From positions 2,679 to 18,038 of the forward strand of contig HF999625.1 of assembly GCA_000434055.1 (NCBI GenBank): DNA of 15,360 nt, written 5' to 3'. The translations under genes were made by a program, and so were the position numbers. Positions 8,033 through 15,102 of the stretch are shown piece after piece; the first letter of the stretch is position 1; every line of letters starts with the position of its first letter. This stretch comes from Ruminococcus sp. CAG:488. GTDB taxonomy: Bacteria > Bacillota > Clostridia > Oscillospirales > Acutalibacteraceae. The notes under the pieces were generated by a model. The model saw nothing but the letters and a program-made list of their open reading frames with translations. It was not told where the DNA came from and searched no databases.

Positions 8033-9295
8033 TCACTCCTCAATAAGCTTAACATCAACGTCCCTGAGCTGTACCCAGCCCCATTGTCTCGGCCATGTTC
8101 GTGCCGTGCCATCGGCATGGAGAATCTCAAACACAAATGCAGGATAAACATAATCAAGGTTTTCGCTGTTAGCGTTTGATGTTCCGCCAGAGAGAATTAT
8201 GGTGAGCTTGTACAGACCGGGTGCAAGGTTATGCTTGTTTATCGCAACCTCAACATCATATTCTCCGATTTCGTTAATATTTGCAAAGGTCTTGGTGAAT
8301 GCAATTTCAATCGGTGTTTCATCAGCCTGCCAAACAAGAATTCTGAAACTCATGTCACCGATATTCGGAACCTTAGTCTTGATTCGAAGCTTAAACTCTA
8401 TCGGCTCGTCGGCAGCATAAATGCAGGATTCATTATGAAGAACATCAAGTGAAAGAATTTCAGCCTTGTCAAGGTTGTAACCGGGAAGCCTTGCAAGATC
8501 GCTGAAATTATAATGATTCAGTTTTTCCATGTAAGCTTCGCTGTTATATATTCTGATGCCGCCTTCAACATCTCCGTCATAAATCACCTGTCCCTCTTTG
8601 AGGACGATTACTCGGTCGCAGAGTTGGCGAATAGTATTCATCTGATGGCTGACAAAGAGAATTGTTTTTCCGCTGTCAGCAATACTTTTCATTTTCTTGA
8701 TGCATTTTTTCTGGAAACGGGTGTCGCCGACTGCAAGAACCTCATCAACAAGCAGAATATCCGGCTCCAAGTGAGATGCAACGGCAAAAGCGAGACGGAC
8801 AAACATTCCGCTGGAATATCTTTTTACCGGTGTGTCAATGAATTTTCCTACCTCAGAAAACTCGAGAATATCGTCAAATTTTTCATCTATTTCTGCTTTG
8901 GTCATTCCGAGAATCGCACCGTTAAGATAAATATTTTCTCTGCCGGTCAACTCGTTGTTAAAGCCTGTACCAACCTCAAGCATAGAGGAGATTTTTCCAT
9001 AAAATTCAATCTTTCCGTCGGTCGGCTCGGTTATTCTTGAAATAATCTTAAGCAGGGTCGATTTTCCGGCACCGTTTTTTCCGATAATGCCGACCTTCTC
9101 GCCTTGCTTAACGTCAAAAGAAACACCTTTAAGCGCCCAAAAATCCTCCTTGGCATTTGCCTGAATCGGATGAATAACGTTATGAGCCATGAGCTTCAAA
9201 CGCTCAATTCTGCTGTCCGGTCTTTTTATAACCTGCTTGATAACGTATTTTTTCTTTATATTTGAGATATGTAATGCAATCGGTTGTTCGCTCAT
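8033..9295 (-). CDS. ABC transporter ATP-binding protein with Wzt-like C-terminal domain (polysaccharide/teichoic acid export)
   Basis: The energising subunit of an ABC-2 exporter that moves lipid-linked polysaccharide or teichoic acid across the membrane. The 420 residues contain Walker A GKNGAGKST (72-80), signature YSSGM (160-164), Walker B ILLVDEVLAVGD (180-191) and the H-loop His217, the motif order and spelling typical of Wzt/TagH/KpsT-type ATPases. Residues from about 265 onward form an extra beta-rich domain of the Wzt_C type. In E. coli O9a this domain recognises the capped end of the finished chain, which would fit a polymer ending in a specific modification. ATG at 9295 is set by ACGGAGGAG immediately upstream; longer in-frame starts would run into the permease gene. 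It lies 13 bases after the permease and 5 bases before the pyruvyl transferase, so the three genes are almost certainly co-transcribed. Confidence 0.95.
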   Translation of the reverse strand: MSEQPIALHISNIKKKYVIKQVIKRPDSRIERLKLMAHNVIHPIQANAKEDFWALKGVSFDVKQGEKVGIIGKNGAGKSTLLKIISRITEPTDGKIEFYGKISSMLEVGTGFNNELTGRENIYLNGAILGMTKAEIDEKFDDILEFSEVGKFIDTPVKRYSSGMFVRLAFAVASHLEPDILLVDEVLAVGDTRFQKKCIKKMKSIADSGKTILFVSHQMNTIRQLCDRVIVLKEGQVIYDGDVEGGIRIYNSEAYMEKLNHYNFSDLARLPGYNLDKAEILSLDVLHNESCIYAADEPIEFKLRIKTKVPNIGDMSFRILVWQADETPIEIAFTKTFANINEIGEYDVEVAINKHNLAPGLYKLTIILSGGTSNANSENLDYVYPAFVFEILHADGTARTWPRQWGWVQLRDVDVKLIEE

Positions 9296-9308
9296 ATTTA
9301 CTCCTCCG

Positions 9309-10127
9309 TCAAACGATATCAACAAAGTTTCTCTCGGTTCTTCTGAATAATATAATTCCGAAAACCGCTAACAGCACAAGCCATGCCATTGCAACCAAGA
9401 ATGAAAGTGTATCAAAGGACATATCACCGATAACGCACCATTTGAATGCCGAAATCATACCGGTAACCGGATTAAGCGAATAGATGAGTCTGTATTTTTC
9501 GGGAATTGAGGACATGGAATAAGAAACAGGGCACGCATATTGCAAAATTGAAAGTGCAAACGGTACAATTTGTGCCATGTCACGCCATTTAACATTAAAC
9601 GAAGAAAGAAACAAACCTGTAAAAAGCCCGAGGAAAGCGTTGAGCAAAAGGAAAACAGGAAAAAGAAGAAAACGTACGGTCGGGTAATATCCGACAATGA
9701 GCATCATAACCACAAGAACAACAATGGAAATCATAGAGTCAAAGGCAGTCGCAAAGCATGCACCGATCGGCGAAAGTATTCGCGGATAGTAGACTTTTTT
9801 CATCAATGCCGCATTTGTGATGAATGTTGACGACGTTTGGAGAACATTGCCCTGAAAAATCGCCCATGGGATACTTCCGGCATAAACCATTATAAAATAA
9901 GGGGCATTTCCGTCAGACGAAAGGCCGGCAAGAGTTCCGAAAATAAAGGTTGAGACAAACATGCTGATTATAGGAGCGATAACCGCCCAACCGAGACCGA
10001 TTCTTGTCTGCTTGTATCTTACCGTAATATCACGTTTTGCAAGGTTATATGCAAGTTCTCTGTAATTCCAGATATCTCTCCAATACTGGAGATTTTTTCC
10101 GTTAGGCTCAATAACAGTTTTCCTCAA
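9309..10127 (-). CDS. ABC-2 type permease for polysaccharide export (Wzm/TagG-like)
   Basis: Membrane channel subunit partnering the ATPase encoded just downstream. It carries the family's N-terminal signature RDITVRYKQTRIGLGWAVIAP before about six membrane spans, and ends with the typical NPVTGMISAFKWCVIGD periplasmic-loop-like segment, a last span and a short basic tail. I place the start at TTG 10127 (product beginning MRKTVIEPNGKN, 272 residues). GAGAGGA at 10143-10137 is a suitable Shine-Dalgarno site, and the operon promoter's -10 box ends at 10165. A start at the in-frame GTG 10157 (282 residues) would sit essentially on the transcription start with no ribosome binding site. The TVIEP stretch near the N-terminus is also typical of family members. 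Function class is sure; the start codon is probable, not proven. Confidence 0.9.
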   Translation of the reverse strand: MRKTVIEPNGKNLQYWRDIWNYRELAYNLAKRDITVRYKQTRIGLGWAVIAPIISMFVSTFIFGTLAGLSSDGNAPYFIMVYAGSIPWAIFQGNVLQTSSTFITNAALMKKVYYPRILSPIGACFATAFDSMISIVVLVVMMLIVGYYPTVRFLLFPVFLLLNAFLGLFTGLFLSSFNVKWRDMAQIVPFALSILQYACPVSYSMSSIPEKYRLIYSLNPVTGMISAFKWCVIGDMSFDTLSFLVAMAWLVLLAVFGIILFRRTERNFVDIV

Positions 10128-10164
10128 ATCGAAAATCCTCTCATTAATTTTTTGCACATAGAAA

Positions 10165-10194
10165 ATTATATCATATACATTATGTAATAGTCAA
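10165..10194 (-). promoter_or_regulatory. Promoter of the polysaccharide export operon (extended -10)
   Basis: On the minus strand TTGACT (10194-10189) and a perfect TATAAT (10170-10165) are spaced 18 bases apart, and TG lies one base upstream of the -10 box, making an extended -10 element. Transcription would start at about 10158, leaving a leader of about 30 nt before the proposed TTG start of the permease. Confidence 0.75.
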
Positions 10195-10259
10195 TACATG
10201 AAAGTCCTGCAACGTCAAATAAAAAGCTTAGAAAAAACAATATTCGTGGTTTAAATATA

Positions 10260-10288
10260 TTGACTTTTTTAAATGATTTTGATAGTAT
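10260..10288 (+). promoter_or_regulatory. Promoter of the HAD/mannosidase operon
   Basis: TTGACT at 10260-10265 and TAGTAT at 10283-10288 are separated by exactly 17 bases. Transcription would begin near 10295, with AAAGGAAG at 10313-10320 as the Shine-Dalgarno site. It is divergent from the export operon promoter and shares the same TTGACT -35 hexamer; the 65 bases between the two -35 boxes could hold regulatory sites, but none is recognised. Confidence 0.7.
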
Positions 10289-10326
10289 AAATTGATTAAG
10301 ATTATTTAAAGCAAAGGAAGTATCAT

Positions 10327-11322
10327 ATGCTTTTGGACAAAACAATTCATATTCCCGATTTGGGAGACATCGGTGCAGACAGCGGCTTTCACGTTTTGGA
10401 CGCTACTGAGGACGGAAAATTTTCCGTCGGTAAGAACGGAGTTGTCGATATAGTTTCGACGGGTGACAGCAAGGTCGAGTTCGTCTCTTTCGGCTCACAC
10501 ACTCTTGCCTGTGTAAAATCGGCAATTGCATACCCCGTTTATTATCCCGTTGCGCCCGTTACTCTTGAGAAGCCTGTTAAGGCTGTTCTTATGGATCTCG
10601 ACGGCACAACGGTTCGAAGTGAAGAATTCTGGATCTGGATAATTCAAATGAGCATTGCAAGCCTTCTCGGCAATCCAAAGTTTGAGCTTGAAGAAGCTGA
10701 CCTTCCGTTTGTTTCCGGTCATTCTGTTTCCGAGCATCTTCAGTATTGTATTGATAAATACTGTCCCGGCGCATCCCTCGACAAGGCTCGTGATTTTTAC
10801 TTTGAGCACACTCACAGAGAGATGGAAGAGATCATGGCAGGCAGAGGAAAGGACGGCGCATTTACTCCGACGGAGGGCGTTAAGGACTTTCTGTATGAGC
10901 TTAAGGACATGGGCGTAAAAATCGGTCTTGTTACCTCGGGTCTTTACGAAAAGGCATGGCCGGAAATTCTTTCGGCATTCAAGACTCTCGGCATGGGTGA
11001 CCCGAAGGATTTCTATGATGCAATCATTTCCGCAGGCTTCCCGCTCAGAAAAGGCTCGGTCGGAACTCTCGGCGAGCTTTCCCCGAAGCCGCACCCGTGG
11101 CTTTATTCCGAAACCTCTATTGTAGGTCTCGGAGAGGCTTTCGCTGACCGTAATCACGTTGTCGGCATTGAGGACAGCGGTGCAGGTGTTTGCTCCGTCC
11201 GTCTTGCAGGCTACACGACTATCGGTATCGCAGGCGGCAATATCGTTGACAGCGGCACAAAGGCTGTTTGCAATTATTACGAAAACAGCTTTGCCGATAT
11301 TTTAAAAATTATAAAGGGATGA
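10327..11322 (+). CDS. HAD-superfamily phosphatase with N-terminal extension (beta-phosphoglucomutase-like)
   Basis: Predicted Mg-dependent phosphohydrolase or phosphomutase acting on a small phosphorylated metabolite, probably a sugar phosphate. Of 331 residues, about 90-331 form the HAD domain: motif I DLDGTT (90-95, nucleophile Asp90 and acid/base Asp92), a helical cap of about 90 residues, motif II VTSG (202-205), motif III Lys254 in SPKPHPW, and motif IV GIEDSGAGV (280-288). All catalytic residues are present. Residues 1-85 are an additional beta-strand-like segment (for example KVEFVSFGSHTLACVKSA) that I do not recognise. The start is supported by AAAGGAAG and a good promoter. It is the first gene of an operon with a small membrane protein and a GH38 protein, which suggests a role in handling a phosphorylated sugar, possibly a mannose derivative; this last point is inference. 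Confidence 0.87.
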   Translation: MLLDKTIHIPDLGDIGADSGFHVLDATEDGKFSVGKNGVVDIVSTGDSKVEFVSFGSHTLACVKSAIAYPVYYPVAPVTLEKPVKAVLMDLDGTTVRSEEFWIWIIQMSIASLLGNPKFELEEADLPFVSGHSVSEHLQYCIDKYCPGASLDKARDFYFEHTHREMEEIMAGRGKDGAFTPTEGVKDFLYELKDMGVKIGLVTSGLYEKAWPEILSAFKTLGMGDPKDFYDAIISAGFPLRKGSVGTLGELSPKPHPWLYSETSIVGLGEAFADRNHVVGIEDSGAGVCSVRLAGYTTIGIAGGNIVDSGTKAVCNYYENSFADILKIIKG

Positions 11323-11327
11323 TTTAA

Positions 11328-11561
11328 TTGAAGAAAAGAATCACTTCCGAAAAGCTTGTTCACGCAGTAAGCTTTGCACTTTTTGTTCTTATGCTGACCG
11401 AGGCATACCTTGTCCATGAGGACGAGATCAAGGCGAGCGTTGCAAGACTCAAGACAATCATCGAGAATAAAAACAAAACAAAAGAAGCCGAAGCGCTCGA
11501 GCAGACGGAAGCTTCGGAAAAAGGAGAACAGACAGATGGACAACAAACCGCAGAAGATTAA
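11328..11561 (+). CDS. Small single-span membrane protein, function unknown
   Basis: A 77-residue product with a basic N-terminus (MKKRITSEK), one hydrophobic span (about residues 11-28, HAVSFALFVLMLTEAYLV), then a highly charged Lys/Glu-rich tail likely to be helical or coiled, ending in acidic residues. It begins with TTG at 11328, five bases after the HAD stop codon, with AAAGGGA at 11314-11320 as a likely ribosome binding site inside the end of the HAD gene. Its last 26 bases overlap the start of the GH38 gene, whose Shine-Dalgarno site AAGGAG lies within it, an arrangement typical of translational coupling. I recognise no family. It could tether or regulate one of its operon partners at the membrane, but nothing in the sequence proves that. 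The chance that it is not translated is real but small given the tight packing. Confidence 0.65.
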   Translation: MKKRITSEKLVHAVSFALFVLMLTEAYLVHEDEIKASVARLKTIIENKNKTKEAEALEQTEASEKGEQTDGQQTAED

Positions 11562-14397
11562 CTGCCATTTCATCTCAAACACCCATTGGGACAGAGAGTG
11601 GCGTTTTTCAGCAAGAAGAACTCAGTATATGCTCGGCTATATGCTTGATATGCTGACGGATATACTTGACAAGTATCCCGAGTACAGACATTTCCATCTT
11701 GATTCCCAGACTATGCCCATTCAGGACTACCTTGAGGCATATCCCGAGAAGAAAGAGCTTATGAAAAAATACATATCCGAGGGTCGAATCGGTGTCGGTC
11801 CTTGGTTCTGCCTCCCCGATGAATTCACTGTCGGCGGCGAATCGCTTATCCGTAACCTCCTGCTCGGCCACAGAATCGGCAAGGAAATGGGCGGCATAAG
11901 CAAGACAGGCTATTCACCGTTCGGCTGGGGTCAGATTTCTCAGCTTCCGCAGATCTATGCAGGCTTTGACATTCACTTTGCCTCATTCTATCGCGGAATC
12001 AACGAGTATTGCGCTCCGAAGTCGGAGTTCTACTGGGAAAGCCCGGACGGAACAAGAATTTATGCTTCACGTCTCGGCAAGCGTCCGCGTTACAACATTT
12101 GGTACATTGTTCAGCGTCCTGTTTATTACAATCAGCAGAACGAGAATAACCGTGACATGGTTTGGAATGACAACAACGGTATATTCAAGTTCATTGATTC
12201 CGAGAACAAAAATCTTGACTATCAATACGCTCACCCGTTCTATGAGTACCATAAGGAGAACATTAAGCCCCGTGCGGAGCAGGCAATCAAGGAGCAGGAC
12301 AACGATTGGACAACGTCTCACCGTTTCTGGTCACTCGGCCATGACTCATCATGCCCCGATGCCCGTGAGGTTGAGATGATTAAAGACCTTGACGCAGCTC
12401 TCCCGAATGCTGTTGTTTATCACAGCTCACTCAAAGAAATGGAGCAGGGCATCATTGATGAGTTTGACCCGAATTCACCTGTTCTCAAGGGAGAAATGCG
12501 TGATCCGTACACCAAAGGCAGCGTCAGCAGCATGATGGGCTGGATCATTTCCGCAAGAACCTATGTTAAGCAGGCAAACTTCAAGACGGAGACTCAGCTT
12601 CAGAATTACGCCGAGCCTATGGCGGTTTTTGCGGCACTCAGCGGAGCTCCGTATCAGAAGAACTTCATCGACCTTTCATATAACTATCTTCTTCAGAACC
12701 ACGGCCATGACAGTATCGGTGCATGCGGACGTGATGTAGTTTATGAGGACGTTATCTATCGTTACAGGCAATCAAGAGAGCTTTCAAACTGTGTTTATGA
12801 GCGAGCTTTCATGGACGTTGCAGGCGATATTAAGCTTGACGGCTTCAGCCGTGACGATGCAGCGATCGTTGTATTTAACCCGGCTCCGTTCAAGAGAAGC
12901 GAAGCGGTCAAGATGACGGTTGAGCTTCCGGCAGAGTGGAAAGCGGACAGCTTCAAAATTACCGATCCTGACGGAACTGTTCTTACCTATCAGGTAATTA
13001 CGACAAACAAGAACTCGGCTCAGATCATTCAGAATCCGAACGACGTTGCCAATGTTCTTCATACTCAGCAGTACACGATTGAGCTTGACGTCAAAGATGT
13101 ACCGGCTATGGGCTATAAGACACTCAAGCTTCAGCCTCTCTATCATGTTCGTGCAACAACGCCTAAGACTATGCTCAAGAGAAATCAGGTTATGGAGAAC
13201 GAGTACCTGAGAGTTTCGTTCAACTCCAACGGAACTTATGATGTTCTTGATAAAGAGAACGGCAAGAGCTATGTTGGACTCGGATATTTCAAGGATACCG
13301 GCGAAATCGGCAACCCGTGGGAACACTTCACCCCGGAGAACGATGAAACCTTTACAACTCTTAACGAGAATGCAAAGATTACGCTTCTCCACGAGGGCGA
13401 GCTTGCCGTTTCATACAAGGTTGCTATCGACTGGGCACTTCCCGAGGGAAGAAACCCGGACGAAAAGACGCGTTCAAAGCACCTCAATCCCTGCAGGATC
13501 GAGAGCATTATCACATTGAAGAAGGGCTCACGTTATCTTGAGGTTGAAACAACTGTTGACAATCAGAGCGAGGATCACTACCTTCAGGTAGCATTCCCGA
13601 CTGACATCAAGTCGGAATTCTCATACGCTCAGGGTCAGTTTGACGTTGTTAAGCGCCCCGTTGCAAAGCTTGACTATTCGCTTTATGACGAGATACCGAT
13701 GACCGAGCAGCCGATGAACTCCTTCGTTGATGTAACAGACGGCAAGGTCGGCGCAGCTCTCCTCAATACGGGACTTAAAGCATATGAAGCCTCGGATGAT
13801 GAGTGCGGCACGGTTTATCTTTCACTTCTTCGCGCTTTCCCGCTTCGCATCTGTGTTACAAGCGATATGCAGGACTATAGCGCAAGCGATAAGGGCTCAC
13901 AGTGCATCGGCAAGAACACCTACCGTTATGCTTTCATGCCGCATAGGGGAGACTGGGAAGATGGCAATGTTTGGGGCGAGAGCGAAAGATTCAATCTTGC
14001 TTTCGGCGTAGCACAGCTTGCTCCGACAGACCACGGAAAGAACGACCTTGTTCATTCATTCCTTGAGCTTGGCACAGAAAAGCTCAACGTCAGCGGCATT
14101 AAGCAGAGCGAGGACGGTACAGGCTATGTTGTTCGTCTATTTAACCCGTCTGACAAGACTGTAAAGACAAATATTCGCCTCAACGGCGGTATCGCTCCGA
14201 TTGAAAAGGCTCAGTCGCCCGTTGAAAGACAGCAGGCAGAGTTTGAACTCCCGCCGTATTCCGGCAAGAAGTGGAGCGAGGTTAAGCTTGTAAGCCTTGA
14301 GGAAAAGGATGTTGCTCCGCTTACGGTTGACGAGAACGGCTTCGCGGACTTTGAGATTACAGGCAAAAAGATTCTTACGATTAAATTTGTCGGCTGA
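11536..14397 (+). CDS. Glycoside hydrolase family 38 (alpha-mannosidase-like) protein with altered nucleophile motif
   Basis: GH38 enzymes are zinc-dependent retaining alpha-mannosidases; bacterial members act on mannosides such as mannosylglycerate derivatives. The 953-residue protein has the N-terminal HFISNTHWDREWR (11-23) with zinc ligands His17 and Asp19, RIGVGPWFCLPDE, FWSLGHDSSCPD (264-275) and QNHGHDSIGACGRD (387-400) with the putative fourth zinc ligand His391, followed by the middle helical domain and long beta-sandwich C-terminal domains. The segment that normally reads PDSFG or DPFG, where Asp is both nucleophile and zinc ligand, is GYSPFGWGQISQLPQ (125-139) and lacks the Asp. No signal peptide, so cytosolic. 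ATG at 11536 is preferred over the upstream in-frame start at 11410 because AAGGAG precedes it and the 11410 extension has a Lys/Arg-rich composition typical of a shadow frame. Family is sure; mannosidase activity is not. Confidence 0.9.
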   Translation: MDNKPQKINCHFISNTHWDREWRFSARRTQYMLGYMLDMLTDILDKYPEYRHFHLDSQTMPIQDYLEAYPEKKELMKKYISEGRIGVGPWFCLPDEFTVGGESLIRNLLLGHRIGKEMGGISKTGYSPFGWGQISQLPQIYAGFDIHFASFYRGINEYCAPKSEFYWESPDGTRIYASRLGKRPRYNIWYIVQRPVYYNQQNENNRDMVWNDNNGIFKFIDSENKNLDYQYAHPFYEYHKENIKPRAEQAIKEQDNDWTTSHRFWSLGHDSSCPDAREVEMIKDLDAALPNAVVYHSSLKEMEQGIIDEFDPNSPVLKGEMRDPYTKGSVSSMMGWIISARTYVKQANFKTETQLQNYAEPMAVFAALSGAPYQKNFIDLSYNYLLQNHGHDSIGACGRDVVYEDVIYRYRQSRELSNCVYERAFMDVAGDIKLDGFSRDDAAIVVFNPAPFKRSEAVKMTVELPAEWKADSFKITDPDGTVLTYQVITTNKNSAQIIQNPNDVANVLHTQQYTIELDVKDVPAMGYKTLKLQPLYHVRATTPKTMLKRNQVMENEYLRVSFNSNGTYDVLDKENGKSYVGLGYFKDTGEIGNPWEHFTPENDETFTTLNENAKITLLHEGELAVSYKVAIDWALPEGRNPDEKTRSKHLNPCRIESIITLKKGSRYLEVETTVDNQSEDHYLQVAFPTDIKSEFSYAQGQFDVVKRPVAKLDYSLYDEIPMTEQPMNSFVDVTDGKVGAALLNTGLKAYEASDDECGTVYLSLLRAFPLRICVTSDMQDYSASDKGSQCIGKNTYRYAFMPHRGDWEDGNVWGESERFNLAFGVAQLAPTDHGKNDLVHSFLELGTEKLNVSGIKQSEDGTGYVVRLFNPSDKTVKTNIRLNGGIAPIEKAQSPVERQQAEFELPPYSGKKWSEVKLVSLEEKDVAPLTVDENGFADFEITGKKILTIKFVG

Positions 14398-14410
14398 TAA
14401 ATTACAACTG

Positions 14411-14457
14411 AGGGAACGCCATTAGTCCGGCGTTCTCTCGGGCAAGCTGATTGCCCG
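14411..14457 (+). other. Two tandem hairpins between the GH38 gene and the next gene
   Basis: Hairpin 1: AGGGAACGCC/GGCGTTCTCT (14411-14420 with 14429-14438, one wobble, 8-base loop). Hairpin 2: TCGGGCAA/TTGCCCGA (14438-14445 with 14451-14458, 5-base loop). Neither is followed by a T-run. They may be weak terminators or RNA-stabilising structures ending the operon. Hairpin 2 stops only about five bases before the GAGGAA ribosome binding site of the downstream gene. Confidence 0.6.
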
Positions 14458-14479
14458 AACTCGAGGAATAAATCAAACA

Positions 14480-15022
14480 ATGAAACATCTACGGAAATTT
14501 ATGTTTACGGCGGCGGCTCTGTTTGCCGTTCTCAGTGTTATTTTCCTAATTTCGCATATTCACCATGACAATCACTATTCTTTCACCTGTTTTATAACTT
14601 TTTTAACCTGCTTCTACCATTTTTCATACAGAATTCTTGTTTCGGAAGTTGTTTCAAAAAAGCCGATAAGATTCAACTATAAAAGCGGTTGGTTTGCACC
14701 GAAAAAGTTTGAAGAGTCTGTTTTCAAAGCTCTCAGAGTAAAACGCTGGAAAGAAAAGCTTCCAAATCTTTTGCCGCAGACCTCCTCATCAAAGGATTTC
14801 CCGGTTGAAGCGCTTATCAATGAGACCTGTTCGGCTGAGGCTATACATGAGATTAACATCGTGCTCAGCTTCGCTCCGTTCATAGTTTCGCTGTTTTACA
14901 GTGAGCACGAATGGATTTTTCTTGCTACGGGCTTAGTCACGGCGCTTGTTGACCTGTGCTTCATTATCTTTCACAGGCATTTCAGGCCGAGATTGATTAA
15001 ATTGATGAATACAAAAGCATAA
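14480..15022 (+). CDS. Integral membrane protein resembling the CrtO (glycosyl-4,4'-diaponeurosporenoate acyltransferase) family
   Basis: A 180-residue protein with about four membrane spans (roughly 8-27, 35-55, 126-141 and 145-165). Between and after them lie the features I associate with the CrtO family (PF18927): a basic VKRWKEKLP (87-95), an E-x-x-x-AE-x-x-H run (115-123) before the third span, and an R-P-R-L-x-x-L end (169-175). In Staphylococcus the founding member adds the fatty acyl group that completes staphyloxanthin. No carotenoid gene is present here, and Clostridia homologues are widespread without the pathway, so the true substrate is unknown; acylation of a membrane glycolipid is one guess. 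The ribosome binding site GAGGAA (14463-14468) is 11 bases from the ATG, slightly long. A hairpin terminator follows directly. The match is from recall of motifs, not a search. Confidence 0.72.
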   Translation: MKHLRKFMFTAAALFAVLSVIFLISHIHHDNHYSFTCFITFLTCFYHFSYRILVSEVVSKKPIRFNYKSGWFAPKKFEESVFKALRVKRWKEKLPNLLPQTSSSKDFPVEALINETCSAEAIHEINIVLSFAPFIVSLFYSEHEWIFLATGLVTALVDLCFIIFHRHFRPRLIKLMNTKA

Positions 15023-15055
15023 AAGCCATCGAACAAAACTGTCCGATGACTTTTG
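15021..15055 (+). terminator. Rho-independent terminator after the CrtO-like gene
   Basis: AAAAGCCATCG (15021-15031) pairs with CGATGACTTTT (15044-15054) with one C-A mismatch, an inner ACA/TGT extension, and a TTTT run at the 3' arm. It overlaps the gene's stop codon. Confidence 0.7.
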
Positions 15056-15067
15056 ATAAATCTCATG

Positions 15068-15096
15068 CTGACGAATTGCGCTTCATGGCGCATAAT
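15068..15096 (+). promoter_or_regulatory. Possible plus-strand promoter for an antisense RNA
   Basis: CTGACG (15068-15073, 4 of 6 matches to TTGACA) and CATAAT (15091-15096, 5 of 6 matches to TATAAT) are spaced exactly 17 bases apart. It lies just after the previous terminator with no protein gene downstream on this strand, so it would drive only a short RNA starting near 15103. Confidence 0.45.
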
Positions 15097-15102
15097 AAAG
15101 AT

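Noticed and set aside
8513..9040. 175-codon plus-strand frame opposite the ABC ATPase
   Set aside because: The opposite strand encodes intact Walker A, signature and Walker B motifs; this frame has no supporting signals.
10176..10186. Small palindrome TACAT-T-ATGTA between the -35 and -10 boxes of the export promoter, considered as an operator
   Set aside because: Five-base arms in very AT-rich DNA occur readily by chance, and no second copy is seen near the divergent promoter.
11410..11535. N-terminal extension of the GH38 gene to an upstream ATG
   Set aside because: The extra 42 residues are Lys/Arg/Ser-rich and overlap the 77-residue gene; the ATG at 11536 has AAGGAG upstream and leads straight into the conserved catalytic start.
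12784..13392. 202-codon minus-strand frame inside the GH38 gene
   Set aside because: No ribosome binding site or recognisable product; antisense shadow of a long biased gene.
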